This document shows, in pieces, positions 53,009-62,916 of a stretch of 64,000 nt of DNA. This DNA comes from Moraxella sp. GTDB taxonomy: Bacteria; Pseudomonadota; Gammaproteobacteria; Pseudomonadales; Moraxellaceae. The notes beneath the pieces were generated by a model that was not told where the DNA came from, searched no databases, and worked only from the letters and a program-made list of their open reading frames with translations. The stretch lies in assembly GCF_030525845.1 (NCBI RefSeq), contig NZ_JAUNDY010000004.1:59829-123828 (forward strand). Reading direction: 5' to 3'. The translations under genes were made by a program, and so were the position numbers. Position 1 is the first letter of the stretch; each line of letters starts with the position of its first letter.

Positions 53009-55618
53009 ATGACTAAACACCCCAAAAAAGCTCTGCTTGCCTTGCTCGTCCCCGCTCTCATGTGCCATCACGCCTATGCTGATGATGCACCCACTCCACA
53101 GGTTGAGCTTGAACACGAGTACATTCGTTTAAATAAAAAACCCACAACAGGCGTGGGAGAGAGCATCATCACTCGCCGTGAGTTGACCAGCCAAAATATC
53201 CAAAACACCCACGATTTGGTGCGTTATCATACCGAAGTCGATGTCGCCGAAGTGGGACGATACGGCAATAAAGGCTTTGCCATTCGTGGTGTTGATGGCA
53301 ACCGTGTCGCAATGGATTTAGATGGGGTGGCATTACCCACCGTCGAAGCCAATGAACTTTTTTCGCCCTATGGCTACATCTATGAGGGTCGCTTTAATCC
53401 AGATGTTGAAGTTTTGGGCAATGTTCGCATCATGACAGGGGCGGACAGCATCATCTCTGGCTCTGGTGCGGTGGGTGGGGCTGTATCCTTTAACACCAAA
53501 GAACCCATCAGTATGATAAAAGAGGGAAATTTGGGCGGTTATACCAAAGTTGGCTTTACCAACAAAAACGAGGAAACACTGTTTGCAGTTGGTTTGGCTG
53601 GCGTATATGACAAAAATGAATTTTTATTAAATTATGCTCGCCGTCAAGGACATGAACTTAAAAACCACGACATGCGTCGCCATAATTCTGATAGAATGAG
53701 TCTGTTTTATGATTTTGCTAAAAATGGTGAAATGGGGCGTACTTCACAGCCCAGCTCAACTTTTTATCCAGATGCGGTAGATTATGAACGCAACACTCTG
53801 CTCTTGAAGGGTTATCATCATCTTAGTGATACCGTACGTGTGGGTGCTTCCGCCTTTTACCAAAAACAAAACACCGACTCATACGCATGGAGCAAAAGCG
53901 TCTCAGGTCAGTGGAGAGTACCCCGTGATAAAGAAGAAACCAAAGGCTTTGGACTACACTATCTTTACACGCCCAATCACTCAAAATCCATCGACAACAT
54001 CGCCCTCAACTACCAAATCCAAGAAGTGCTTGGGCTGGCAGACACATTCTTGCACAGCCCAAATAGAAATAATCCCTACCTAAGCCAACGAGAATACAGA
54101 CCCACCCAAACCAACACCAAGCACCTCGATGTCTCTACCACGCTACTTCCCAAAGATTTGGGGAAATTTGGCACACACACTTTTTCTGCCAAGTTGGGCT
54201 TTAATCATCAAGATTATAAATCCACCTTTGTTCGCCTAAACTACGACCAAGCAGGTAACATCACCCAAGCCATTCAACCTTATGCCATCGTCATGCCTGA
54301 TGCCAAAAAAGACAATCTAAGCCTCATTTTTGGCGATGCCATCGATGTTAATGAGAGGCTCAAAGCAGGGCTTGGCATTCGCTATGATTATCATAAATAC
54401 AGCCCCTATTTTCAAGATGACGTGTATTTTGGCGACATTCGAAGCAGTGAACAAAACGAAATCAATAATAACGTAGACAAAAGCTGGGTTCGCACCAAGT
54501 TTTATCAAGATTATCGTAGTGGCGTGTATGACAGACAGCCTAGTTTTAACAAGCTGACATACAGTGGCATGCTTGATTACCAAATCATTCCTGATAAGCT
54601 AGCCGCCCGCTACAAAATCAGCACAGGATTTTTGGCACCGACAGTTACGCAGATGTACTCTGCATTTCAGGGTTTTGGCGTCAAACAAATCATCAACCCC
54701 AACCTTCGCCCAGAAACCTCTTTAAATCACGAGCTTGAATTTACATACCAACCCAGCCAAGCAACCAAACTTACACTAGGAGGCTACCTCTCAAAATACG
54801 ATGACTTTATCCACACAACCTACTGGCAAGCAAGTCAATCGCTCGGCTATCGCGGCGAAGACGAACACGGCTGTGGCAATTATGAAGGCACTTGCACCAT
54901 GTCTCACAATTTGGATAAAGCCACCATTAAAGGTGTTAAATTTGGCATTGAAAGCGATGTCTCTGACAAACTAAATCTAAAAGGTCGCCTAAATCTTTTC
55001 GCTAATTTTCACACCTCATGGGACAGTGCCATTGTAAACACTGACCATAACGGCAAAATGAAAATCAACACACTCGCCGCCGTGCCTGCCAATCTTATTT
55101 TGGGGGCGGATTATTATGCTCCAAACAACGACTGGTCGCTACACGGTCGTGTACGAGGTCTCATGCGTAAAAACCCTAAGGATACCAAATACATCGCCTC
55201 AAAGGATATTGAGGAAGTTACCACCAGAATCCAAGAATGCCCTGAGGATTTAAAATGGTATGGCTGGTGTGAATATTACGGCTATCAAGATGACGGCACG
55301 GGCAAATACACCAGACTTACCACCAGCAAAACCATCACAGGCTATGAAGAATACGTTGATACTTATCAGCATGCCAATCACGGCAGAAACGTTTGGCTAC
55401 TTGATGTGTATGGCACCAAAAAATTTGGCAAAAACCAAAACATCATCCTAAATGCAGGCATTTACAACCTAACCGATGCTAGATACATTCCGTGGGAGAC
55501 ACTGCGTCAATTTAACAACCTTACCGCAAATAGCATGGTGGACTCAGCAGGATATGGTCTAAATCGCTACACCGCACCCGGTCGAAACTACGCCTTGTCG
55601 CTAACTTATGAATTTTAA
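53009..55618 (+). CDS. TonB-dependent heme/hemoglobin receptor
   Basis: Outer-membrane receptor of the hemoglobin/transferrin/lactoferrin family that takes up heme with TonB energy. It has 869 residues. A signal peptide (ALLALLVPALMCHHAYA) is followed by a plug domain with the typical ITRRELTSQNIQNTHDLVRYHTEVDVAEVGRYGNKGFAIRGVDGNRVAMDLDGVALP, and a 22-strand barrel ending in SLTYEF with the terminal Phe needed for BAM insertion. RPETSLNHELEFTY in the barrel is characteristic. Extracellular Cys pairs (GCGNYEGTCTM, ECPEDLKWYGWCEY) are visible. In Moraxella such receptors support growth on hemoglobin. No phase-variation repeat is seen in it. The ligand is not decided by sequence. Confidence 0.9.
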   Translation: MTKHPKKALLALLVPALMCHHAYADDAPTPQVELEHEYIRLNKKPTTGVGESIITRRELTSQNIQNTHDLVRYHTEVDVAEVGRYGNKGFAIRGVDGNRVAMDLDGVALPTVEANELFSPYGYIYEGRFNPDVEVLGNVRIMTGADSIISGSGAVGGAVSFNTKEPISMIKEGNLGGYTKVGFTNKNEETLFAVGLAGVYDKNEFLLNYARRQGHELKNHDMRRHNSDRMSLFYDFAKNGEMGRTSQPSSTFYPDAVDYERNTLLLKGYHHLSDTVRVGASAFYQKQNTDSYAWSKSVSGQWRVPRDKEETKGFGLHYLYTPNHSKSIDNIALNYQIQEVLGLADTFLHSPNRNNPYLSQREYRPTQTNTKHLDVSTTLLPKDLGKFGTHTFSAKLGFNHQDYKSTFVRLNYDQAGNITQAIQPYAIVMPDAKKDNLSLIFGDAIDVNERLKAGLGIRYDYHKYSPYFQDDVYFGDIRSSEQNEINNNVDKSWVRTKFYQDYRSGVYDRQPSFNKLTYSGMLDYQIIPDKLAARYKISTGFLAPTVTQMYSAFQGFGVKQIINPNLRPETSLNHELEFTYQPSQATKLTLGGYLSKYDDFIHTTYWQASQSLGYRGEDEHGCGNYEGTCTMSHNLDKATIKGVKFGIESDVSDKLNLKGRLNLFANFHTSWDSAIVNTDHNGKMKINTLAAVPANLILGADYYAPNNDWSLHGRVRGLMRKNPKDTKYIASKDIEEVTTRIQECPEDLKWYGWCEYYGYQDDGTGKYTRLTTSKTITGYEEYVDTYQHANHGRNVWLLDVYGTKKFGKNQNIILNAGIYNLTDARYIPWETLRQFNNLTANSMVDSAGYGLNRYTAPGRNYALSLTYEF

Positions 55619-55633
55619 ACAGCACACCACCTT

Positions 55634-55659
55634 AAAGCCTACCTTGTGGTGGGCTTTTT
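55634..55659 (+). terminator. Terminator after the heme receptor gene
   Basis: AAAGCCTACC (55634-55643) pairs with GGTGGGCTTT (55648-55657), with one G-T pair, around TTGT, followed by TTG. It is close to the receptor stop. Confidence 0.75.
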
Positions 55660-55696
55660 GTGGATAATTTTTTTGGAGAGAGATTATTTTGTTATA

Positions 55697-55726
55697 TTGT
55701 AACTTTATTTTATATCATGTTATAAT
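55697..55726 (+). promoter_or_regulatory. Candidate promoter of the adenine methyltransferase
   Basis: TTGTAA (55697-55702) and a perfect TATAAT (55721-55726) are separated by 18 bp, ahead of the GTG start at 55796, whose ribosome site is GGAGA. Confidence 0.55.
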
Positions 55727-55795
55727 ATATCAATTTTTACCAAACCAGCATCCTACCAGAAGTCCACGAGACTCCAAGCCAACACGGAGAACTTT

Positions 55796-56657
55796 GTGGA
55801 AAATCCCAATCAACCCAAGCTCAATAAACCTTACAGTCAATCGCCTTTGCCCTTTATCGGGCAAAAACGGCAAATTATCCAAGCCTTTCGTAACACCCTT
55901 GACCGCATCGTGCCTGATGACGGTCAAGGCTGGACGATTGTGGATGTATTCGGTGGTAGTGGGCTACTTGCTCACAATGCCAAACGCCTAAAACCACAGG
56001 TAAGGGTTATCTATAACGACTTTGACAATTTTAGCCAAAGACTTTATCATATCCACGATACCAACCGTTTGCGTAGGCAACTTTACGAAATTTTAGAGCC
56101 GTTGCCACGAGCCAAACGCATAGACAAACCTACTAAGCAAAAAGTCTTGGAAATTATCCGCCAATTTGACGGCTTTGTGGACTGCCAAAGCGTTTCCACT
56201 TGGCTACTATTTAGCGGTAAGCAAATCAGCCACATTGACGAGTTGCCCAAGCACGAGTTTTATAACACCATTCGTAGAAGCGATTATCCGACTGCGGACG
56301 GCTATTTGGACGGCTTGGAAATTGTATCGGAGAGCTTTGAAACCTTGATGCCTAAGTTTTACCATCAAGACAAAACGCTGTTTATCCTAGACCCACCCTA
56401 CCTACGCACCAAGCAAGAAGCCTATGGCTTGGGCGAATATTTTGGAATGGTGCAGTTTTTAAAGCTGATGAAGTGGGTAAGACCGCCATATTTGTTTTTT
56501 TAGCAGTACCAAAAGCGAGTTTTTGTCGTATATGGCTTATCTTGAAGAATGCGACAAGGAGGCGTGGGAGCGGTTGGGGGAATTTGAGCGGTTAAACTTT
56601 ACCGCCCATATCAATAAAAGTGCAAAATATGAGGATAACATGATTTTTAAAATCTGA
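55796..56657 (+). pseudogene. D12-class DNA adenine methyltransferase, frameshifted at a T7 tract
   Basis: N6-adenine DNA methyltransferase of the D12/Dam class. The GTG start at 55796 has GGAGA upstream. Motif X SPLPFIGQKRQ, SAM-binding motif I VDVFGGSGLLAHNAK and catalytic motif IV LDPPYLRTKQEAYG are intact. The ORF stops at 56501-56503 immediately after a run of seven T residues (56495-56501). With six T residues the frame continues as FSSTKSEFLSYMAYLEEC...NFTAHINKSAKYEDNMIFKI, giving an 861-nt gene encoding 286 residues, the expected family length. No restriction gene is adjacent. Phase variation, recent inactivation or a sequencing error could explain it. The truncated 235-residue product keeps the catalytic motif but lacks the C-terminal part. 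Confidence 0.8.
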
Positions 56658-57212
56658 AATCGTATTGCACAATCGGCAATAAAAATCCCCCTTAATTACT
56701 CAAAATTTTGGGGGATTTATGTCGGCGGGCATCACACAACAAGGCAGAAATTTTAGTGTATCGGTTCATATTAGACACTAATACAAGTAAGAAGTTTGAT
56801 GAATAAATCCCTTGCGAAACCCCCCCCCAATCCCTTACAATCAACACCAGACAGCAACCTTTGATGAATGAGATGTTTAAAGCCCAAAATACCACTCATC
56901 ACAATCATTAAAGAAAGTTAACCCAAAGGCAAATCCACTTGCAGGGATTGTAAGTAAGATGATTTAGTTTCGCAAGAGGTCTGTTATAACCACAATAAAA
57001 GAAATGCTTACAAAAATCATTGTTCAGCCTTTCTTTTATATAAAGTTAAATAACCCTGAAAATAATAATGGTTAAAAGCCCGAAACATCATCAACATTGC
57101 CAAGCTTAAACCAATCAAATTTGATACAAATAAAACCCAACAAAATAGCAAATACGATTTGAAAATAATGGCAATGATGATAGATTTTACAACACTTTAC
57201 TTTTATAATCCG
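56658..57212. other. Intergenic region with MITE-like element
   Basis: No supported gene in 555 bp. It contains the 166-bp inverted-repeat element (56811-56976) and otherwise A/T-rich sequence. A short minus-strand ORF across 56692-56895 is not convincing. Confidence 0.6.
56811..56976. mobile_element. MITE-like element or insertion-sequence remnant (166 bp) with C9 run
   Basis: Outer perfect repeat CTTGCGAAAC (56811-56820) and GTTTCGCAAG (56967-56976), inner repeat CTTACAATC (56834-56842) and GATTGTAAG (56946-56954), with 13- and 12-nt spacers: imperfect ~32-bp terminal inverted repeats. The left spacer begins with a C-run, nine C in all at 56820-56828. The right flank AGGTCTG suggests an IS end related to AGACCTCTTGCGAAAC, as in some IS5-like elements; I did not check this. 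No transposase or clear target duplication is seen. Confidence 0.55.
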
Positions 57213-57773
57213 TCAATCTTTAAGGGCATATTCTTTTAATTGATAAACCTTTTTTCTGACAGCTTGATGAAAATCGCTATTGCCTCTTATGCCTTTTTGT
57301 CTATTTTCTTGAATACGTTGCCACGCCTTATGTTCAGTCATTTCAAAGCCATAATGGTCGGACGCAAGCAAAATATTATAAATATCATAGACATTTTCGT
57401 GGTCTTGACAAAGCTGTAAAATATCATCAGCAATCTTATCCACATCACCATCGCCAAACATTGCCGTCAAACGATAATACCCCCAAATCATACAATGATA
57501 ATAGGCTTGTTCGGATAATTCTGCTCCCAAATTTATTTGCTCGCTTGTTAATTTTTTATCTGAAAAAACTTGCTCACTACTTGAACGAAGTATTTCTGAA
57601 AATACCATACCGTCCAATTTTTCACCATATACTTTTTGAAATTGAACATAATTTGGAGCAACCATTTTGTACCAGTCCATTAAAGTTGGTTCATTAGCAA
57701 AACTTGATTGCCCAAAAGACAATAACCCCAAACACATTATTGGTAAAAATTTGCGTTTTATATTGGACAGCAT
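57213..57773 (-). CDS. Unknown secreted protein
   Basis: Not recognised. It has 186 residues. Signal peptide (FLPIMCLGLLSFGQSSFA) cleaved near FA-NEP, then a mostly helical mature domain with three Cys (CMIW, LCQD) and conserved-looking segments PTLMDWYKMVAPNYVQFQKVYG and YHCMIWGYYRLTAMFGDGD. The gene is A/T-rich and lies next to the broken methyltransferase region, so it may be accessory. It precedes aroC in reading direction's downstream side with a 21-bp gap, so aroC could be co-transcribed into it. Confidence 0.68.
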   Translation of the reverse strand: MLSNIKRKFLPIMCLGLLSFGQSSFANEPTLMDWYKMVAPNYVQFQKVYGEKLDGMVFSEILRSSSEQVFSDKKLTSEQINLGAELSEQAYYHCMIWGYYRLTAMFGDGDVDKIADDILQLCQDHENVYDIYNILLASDHYGFEMTEHKAWQRIQENRQKGIRGNSDFHQAVRKKVYQLKEYALKD

Positions 57774-57794
57774 AATTAACCTTACAATTAAATT

Positions 57795-58883
57795 CTATTC
57801 AATCGGCTTTAATGGCATTACCACATCAATATTTTGCCCCCTGTGGCGTAAATAATGGTCAAGTAGCACAATCGCCAGCATACTCTCAGCAATCGGCACA
57901 GCTCGCACGCCCACACACGGATCGTGCCGTCCTTTGGTAATCACATCGGTGGGATTGCCCCCTAAATCAATGGTTTTGCCACTTGTGGTAATGCTGGCAG
58001 TGGGTTTTAGGGCAATGGCGACTTTAATGGTTTGTCCGCTACTAATCCCACCCAAAATCCCGCCTGCATGGTTGGCAGTAAAGCCATCAGGGGTCAGCTC
58101 GTCCCTGCTTTCGTGCCCAAACTGCTCGGCAACGGCAAAGCCATCGCCAATCTCCACGCCCTTAACAGCATTGATAGACATCATTGCGTGGGCAATGTCG
58201 GCATCAAGGCGGTCAAACACAGGCTCGCCAAGCCCCACAGGGACATTCTCGGCATAAATTTCAAGCCTTGCCCCACAGCTTGTCCCCTGCTCTCGTAGGC
58301 TTGTGATGAGTTTTTCAAAGCGTGGAATTGCGTCCACATCACCGCAAAAAAACGGATTGTCATTGACAATATTCCAATCAAGTTTATCCGTTTTTTCATT
58401 GCCAATCTGCACCACACAGCCACGAATGACAATGCCCAGCCGTTCTTTTAAGTATTTTTTGGCAATCGCTCCGCCCGCCACTCGCATTGCGGTTTCACGA
58501 GCAGACGACCGCCCACCACCCCGATAATCACGAAAACCATATTTCATCGTATAGGTATAATCGGCGTGATTGGGGCGAAAAGTTGTGGCAATGTTGCCAT
58601 AATCTTTGGATTTTTGGTCGGTATTGCGAATAAGTAGTCCGATTGGTGTGCCTGTGGTTCGCCCCTCAAACACGCCAGAGATGATTTCTACCTTATCATC
58701 TTCTTTGCGTTGTGTGGCAAATTTGGAAGTCCCCGGTTTTCTGCGGTCAAGTTCAATTTGCAAATCTTCTTCACATAAAGGCAAATTGGGCGGAACGCCG
58801 TCCACAATCGCCATTAAACCCACCCCGTGCGACTCGCCACAAGTGGTTACAGTAAATAATTTGCCAATGGTATTGCCTGCCAT
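57795..58883 (-). CDS. aroC: Chorismate synthase
   Basis: Last step of the shikimate pathway: EPSP to chorismate, FMN-dependent. It has 362 residues. Signatures: [20 protein letters not shown] (chorismate synthase signature 1), [41 protein letters not shown] (signature 2) and [18 protein letters not shown] (signature 3). It lies between prmB and the unknown secreted-protein gene, all on the minus strand; the common prmB-aroC order is kept. Confidence 0.97.
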   Translation of the reverse strand: MAGNTIGKLFTVTTCGESHGVGLMAIVDGVPPNLPLCEEDLQIELDRRKPGTSKFATQRKEDDKVEIISGVFEGRTTGTPIGLLIRNTDQKSKDYGNIATTFRPNHADYTYTMKYGFRDYRGGGRSSARETAMRVAGGAIAKKYLKERLGIVIRGCVVQIGNEKTDKLDWNIVNDNPFFCGDVDAIPRFEKLITSLREQGTSCGARLEIYAENVPVGLGEPVFDRLDADIAHAMMSINAVKGVEIGDGFAVAEQFGHESRDELTPDGFTANHAGGILGGISSGQTIKVAIALKPTASITTSGKTIDLGGNPTDVITKGRHDPCVGVRAVPIAESMLAIVLLDHYLRHRGQNIDVVMPLKPIE

Positions 58884-58967
58884 TTTTTATTCCTTAAAAT
58901 AATTGGTATTTAAAAAAATAAAATAAATGGTTCATTTTTTTAAAATCCCCATTTATTTTATCAATCA

Positions 58968-60074
58968 TTAAAGCGATTCGCCTTTTACCCGCTCTACTTG
59001 CTTGGCAAATTCCTCACGGTATTCCAAAAGCTCCTCACAAGTAATGGCAAAAATCCCACTGCCGCCCTTTTCAAAATCAAGCCAATCAAATTGAATGCTC
59101 GGATATGATTGACGCAATGCCCATTCACTGTCGCCCACTTCACACACCAATAAACCATCACGGGTCAGATAATCAGGGGCATGATATAGGATTTGGTGCA
59201 CCAAATCCAAGCCGTCTTGACCTGCGGCAAGGGCGTGTTCTGGCTCGTACAAAAACTCTGGTGGCAACTCTGCCATGACGCTGGCGTCCACATAAGGCGG
59301 ATTGGTTACGATGAGTTCGTATTGATTTTCGGCAGGGATTTTGGCAAACAAATCACTTTCTAACAAGTTTACTTGATGCTCTAGCCCATGATGTTCTACG
59401 TTTGTCCATGCCACTTCTAGGGCATCTTTATCAATGTCCGCTCCGTCCACATTGGCATCAGGGAAGGCGGTGGCAAGGGCAATGGCGATACAGCCCGACC
59501 CTGTGCAAAGGTCTAAAATCCGCTCAGGGGGCGACAGTTGTAGCTCTTGTAAGCCATGTTTGAAAAAGTTAGCTTTATTGACATCATCCACATCAAAATA
59601 AGGATAGAATTTTTTGTTAATGAGTTCAGCAATCGGCGAACGAGGAATGAGGACACGCTCGTCCACATAAAAAGGTAAATTACAAAAATACGCCAAATTG
59701 ATAAGATAGCTCAAAGGCTTACGCTGGACAATACGAGCGGATAAGAGTTCAAGCACCGCTTTTTTCTCGCTGTCGGTCAAACGACAATCCAAAATCTCAG
59801 GGTTTGCCTCCCAGTCGAGACTCAGCGTATGTAGCACAATGGCAGAGCTTTCGGCAAACTCATCGGTCGTCCCCTGTGCCACCACCACGTCATATTCACG
59901 CAGTTTGGAGACGCAAAAACGAATAAAATCACGAATGGTACGCAGGTTTCGGCACGCCTCATCAAGCTCGTCTTGGAGCTGGCTGATTTGGGTGGGGCTT
60001 AACTTGCCCTCCTCTGTCCCAAGCTCGTTTTCAAATTCATCAAATTCATCAAGAAAATTGGCGGTCTCTGACAT
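58968..60074 (-). CDS. prmB: Ribosomal protein L3 glutamine methyltransferase PrmB
   Basis: SAM-dependent N5-glutamine methyltransferase acting on L3. It has 368 residues from ATG 60074, preceded by AGAGAAA; the ATG at 60089 is an alternative. An acidic N-terminal extension (EFDEFENELGTEEGK) precedes the family core. Motif I ILDLCTGSGCIAIALA and catalytic NPPY (IVTNPPYVDASVM) are present, with SYLINLAYFCNLPFYVDERVLIPRSPIAELI upstream. The N-terminal ~60 residues are longer than in E. coli PrmB (310), fitting an added domain. Convergent/adjacent to aroC. Confidence 0.93.
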   Translation of the reverse strand: MSETANFLDEFDEFENELGTEEGKLSPTQISQLQDELDEACRNLRTIRDFIRFCVSKLREYDVVVAQGTTDEFAESSAIVLHTLSLDWEANPEILDCRLTDSEKKAVLELLSARIVQRKPLSYLINLAYFCNLPFYVDERVLIPRSPIAELINKKFYPYFDVDDVNKANFFKHGLQELQLSPPERILDLCTGSGCIAIALATAFPDANVDGADIDKDALEVAWTNVEHHGLEHQVNLLESDLFAKIPAENQYELIVTNPPYVDASVMAELPPEFLYEPEHALAAGQDGLDLVHQILYHAPDYLTRDGLLVCEVGDSEWALRQSYPSIQFDWLDFEKGGSGIFAITCEELLEYREEFAKQVERVKGESL

Positions 60075-60212
60075 GGCTTTCTCTAACATAAATAAAACTG
60101 CATTATAAAGAAATTTGAGTCATTTTTAAACCCATTTTTAAATCAATCGCCAAATTTGCGATGTTCAATTGGTGTTTTTGGGGAAAAATTGTTAAAATAG
60201 CAAAATTTAAAC

Positions 60213-61370
60213 ATGAGACACCCCATGACCGACAAATTACCCTTTTGCCTACCCAAAGACATCACGCCAGAAGTTTTTTTGGCACAGTATTGGCAAAAAA
60301 AGCCTTTACTTATCAAAAACGGCTTACCTGCTCTTGTGGGTATGTTTGAACCAACGGACGTGCTTGATTTAGCCATTGAAGACGGCGTATCGGCTCGTCT
60401 CATTACTCAAAAAGACAACAACCCCAATGAGTGGACACTCAAAAGCTCACCCCTAAGTGAATCAGATTTACAAAGCACGCCCAAGCTTTGGACGGTACTC
60501 GTACAGAACTTAGAACAATGGTCGCCTGAACTTGGCGAGTTGTGGCAAGCTTTTGATTTTATTCCCAAATGGCAACAAGACGACATCATGGTGTCAGTCG
60601 CCCCACAAGGTGGTAGCGTGGGCGAGCATTATGATGAATATGATGTATTTTTGGCACAGGGCTATGGCTCTCGCCGTTGGCAACTTGGCAAAATGTGCGA
60701 TACTGGTACGCCCTTTGTTGAAGGTCAGCCAATTCGCCTGCTTGATGACATGGGTGAGATTATTTTTGATGAAGTGTTGGAGGCTGGCGATGTCCTATAT
60801 GTACCGCCACGCCTTAGCCATTATGGCGTAGCGATTGATGAGTGCTTGACGTTTAGCTTTGGTTTTCGCCGTCCCAATTTGGTGCAAATCCTAGATGAAG
60901 TGGCAGACGTTGCCACAGGCGAACATGCCCTATTTTCGCCCCTAACTCTCCCCCAAGTCTTGCAAGCCAACGCTTATGAGCTGTCTGATGACAGTATTTC
61001 TGCCATCAAAAACGAACTCATAAGCCTATTAAATTCAGACAAAGGCAATGCCATCATCGCCCAAGCGGTGAGCGAACTGGTAAGCAAACGAGGGTATGAT
61101 TTGATTGCTTTTGATGACGAATTAAGTCCCAATGAGCTTGGCGAACGCTTACAAAATGGCGAGTGCTTAATGATTAACCCCGCCTGCCGATTTGTCCTAC
61201 AAAATGGGCAGTGGTACATCAATGGCGAAAACATCTGCTTTGATGATAAAGAGCTGGCACTCATCGAACGCTTTACAGGCAATGAAGCGATTGTCTTTGA
61301 TGAGCTAGATAGTGAGCTTTTGGCAAGTGTGGCAAGTTGGCTCAATGATAATTGGCTTGTTTTAATTTAA
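60213..61370 (+). CDS. roxA: Ribosomal protein L16 arginine hydroxylase RoxA (YcfD-like)
   Basis: Fe(II)/2-oxoglutarate-dependent JmjC oxygenase that hydroxylates an Arg of ribosomal protein L16. It has 385 residues; ATG at 60225 is an alternative start. Cupin core with metal ligands in GEHYDEYDVFLAQGYG (His, Asp) and the distal His in PPRLSHYGVAI, plus RRWQLGKM. N-terminal FLAQYWQKKPLLIKNGLP is the typical YcfD start. The C-terminal winged-helix-like part is present. Divergent from prmB; monocistronic with a terminator. Confidence 0.9.
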   Translation: MRHPMTDKLPFCLPKDITPEVFLAQYWQKKPLLIKNGLPALVGMFEPTDVLDLAIEDGVSARLITQKDNNPNEWTLKSSPLSESDLQSTPKLWTVLVQNLEQWSPELGELWQAFDFIPKWQQDDIMVSVAPQGGSVGEHYDEYDVFLAQGYGSRRWQLGKMCDTGTPFVEGQPIRLLDDMGEIIFDEVLEAGDVLYVPPRLSHYGVAIDECLTFSFGFRRPNLVQILDEVADVATGEHALFSPLTLPQVLQANAYELSDDSISAIKNELISLLNSDKGNAIIAQAVSELVSKRGYDLIAFDDELSPNELGERLQNGECLMINPACRFVLQNGQWYINGENICFDDKELALIERFTGNEAIVFDELDSELLASVASWLNDNWLVLI

Positions 61371-61402
61371 CACCCAAAGCACCAAATCGACAGTTTTATG
61401 AT

Positions 61403-61430
61403 GGCATAAATACCCTTTATGCCACTTTTG
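61403..61430 (+). terminator. Terminator after roxA
   Basis: GGCATAAA (61403-61410) pairs with TTTATGCC (61416-61423) around TACCC, followed by ACTTTTGATTTT. Confidence 0.6.
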
Positions 61431-61543
61431 ATTTTAATTCAATCATTTACCCAAAACAATCTCAACCTTAGCCATCGCCGACCAACAATGGTCAAATTCT
61501 CCATTTTCTGATATAATTTCCAAAAAACAAATTCAACAACACC

Positions 61544-62893
61544 ATGACCGACAAGCCACTAAACACCCTAAAAACCTCCGCATTTTCTCGCCGTCTAAGC
61601 ATCGCCAAAACCTCCCTCAATATTGGTAAAAACTGGGCAAAAACTGGCGTGGCGGGGATTTTTTTATCCAAAGAAGAGCGAGAGTTACAAAAAAGCACGC
61701 TCATGCAAGAGCAAGCAAATTACCTCGTATCAGAACTTGGCAAATTAAAAGGCTCTGTCGTCAAAGTCGGACAAATGCTGGCATTATATGGCGAGCATTT
61801 GTTACCCAGCGAAGTCATCAACGCCTTGCACACGTTGGACGCACAAACCGCCCCTTTGTCATGGCATATTATTTTTGAGACCATCAAAGCAGAGCTTGGC
61901 GAGCGTATTGATGATTTTGAGATAGAACGCACCCCCATTGGCACAGCCAGCCTCGCTCAGGTGCATAAAGCCATTCATAAATACAGCGGACAAGAAGTAG
62001 TATTAAAAGTCCAATATCCCAATGTCGCCACTTCCATTGATTCTGACTTATCAATATTTAAACACTTGCTTAAAGTTACCAATGCCATTCCCCAAACAAA
62101 AGCTTTGGACGATTGGTTTGTTGAGGTTCGTGAATTATTGCATCGTGAGGTGGATTATGTCATGGAGGCTAATACCACAAAACGCTTTGCCAATTATTTA
62201 AAAGACGATGAGCGATATATTGTCCCCACCATTTATGATAATTATTCTACGCCCAGACTTATTTGCATGAGTTATGAATCAGGCATTCATTTAAATGACC
62301 CCATCATATCACAGCTAAATCAAGAACGCCGTAATTATTTAGGACAATCCGCCATTGATATTGTGATTAGAGAAATTTTTGAATGGGGAGAAATGCAAAC
62401 TGATCCCAATTTTGGCAATTATCTGGTTAGGCTAAATGATAATGGCAAAGATAAATTGGTATTATTAGATTTTGGGGCGATTAAGCAGTTTGATGATAAA
62501 TTGCTAACCATCGCCAAACATCTACTCATCGCAGGATATCATCAAGATAAAACCCAAATGAAAAACGCCATGACAGGTTATGATTTCTTTGATAAGCTCA
62601 CAGGCAAACCCAAAGACGACATGGCAGAGGTGTTTTTGATGGCATGCGAGCCTTTTGCTAAGGCTCAGTACATTGACGCACAATACCTTGATGATGGCAA
62701 ATACATCTGGGCAAACAGCAACCTCTATAACAAAGTCATGTCAAAAGCCAAATCAGGCATGCAATCCCGAGAATTCTCCTTGCCACCCAAAGAGATGATG
62801 TTTATCAGTCGTAAATTCATCGGTGCTTATGCCCTGCTATCAGCCCTAGATGGTCGCACCAACGCTGACGAACTCATCAAGCGGTATTTGTAG
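61544..62893 (+). CDS. AarF/UbiB/ABC1-family kinase-like protein
   Basis: Atypical protein-kinase-like ATPase of the ABC1/UbiB family; UbiB supports ubiquinone synthesis, other members have unknown roles. It has 449 residues. Family motifs KGSVVKVGQMLALYGEHLLP (KxGQ motif), PIGTASLAQVHKAI (A-rich loop), VVLKVQYPNV, EVDYVMEANTTKRF, TDPNFGNYLV and LVLLDFGAIKQ (DFG). No C-terminal transmembrane pair like that of UbiB is seen, so it is more likely a soluble or peripheral ABC1-type protein than UbiB. Weak ribosome site. Confidence 0.87.
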   Translation: MTDKPLNTLKTSAFSRRLSIAKTSLNIGKNWAKTGVAGIFLSKEERELQKSTLMQEQANYLVSELGKLKGSVVKVGQMLALYGEHLLPSEVINALHTLDAQTAPLSWHIIFETIKAELGERIDDFEIERTPIGTASLAQVHKAIHKYSGQEVVLKVQYPNVATSIDSDLSIFKHLLKVTNAIPQTKALDDWFVEVRELLHREVDYVMEANTTKRFANYLKDDERYIVPTIYDNYSTPRLICMSYESGIHLNDPIISQLNQERRNYLGQSAIDIVIREIFEWGEMQTDPNFGNYLVRLNDNGKDKLVLLDFGAIKQFDDKLLTIAKHLLIAGYHQDKTQMKNAMTGYDFFDKLTGKPKDDMAEVFLMACEPFAKAQYIDAQYLDDGKYIWANSNLYNKVMSKAKSGMQSREFSLPPKEMMFISRKFIGAYALLSALDGRTNADELIKRYL

Positions 62894-62916
62894 GCGACAC
62901 ACTAAGACAGATACAA

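Noticed and set aside
56692..56895. 67-codon minus-strand ORF over the left end of the MITE-like element
   Set aside because: It reads through the C9 run and terminal repeat; composition looks non-coding.
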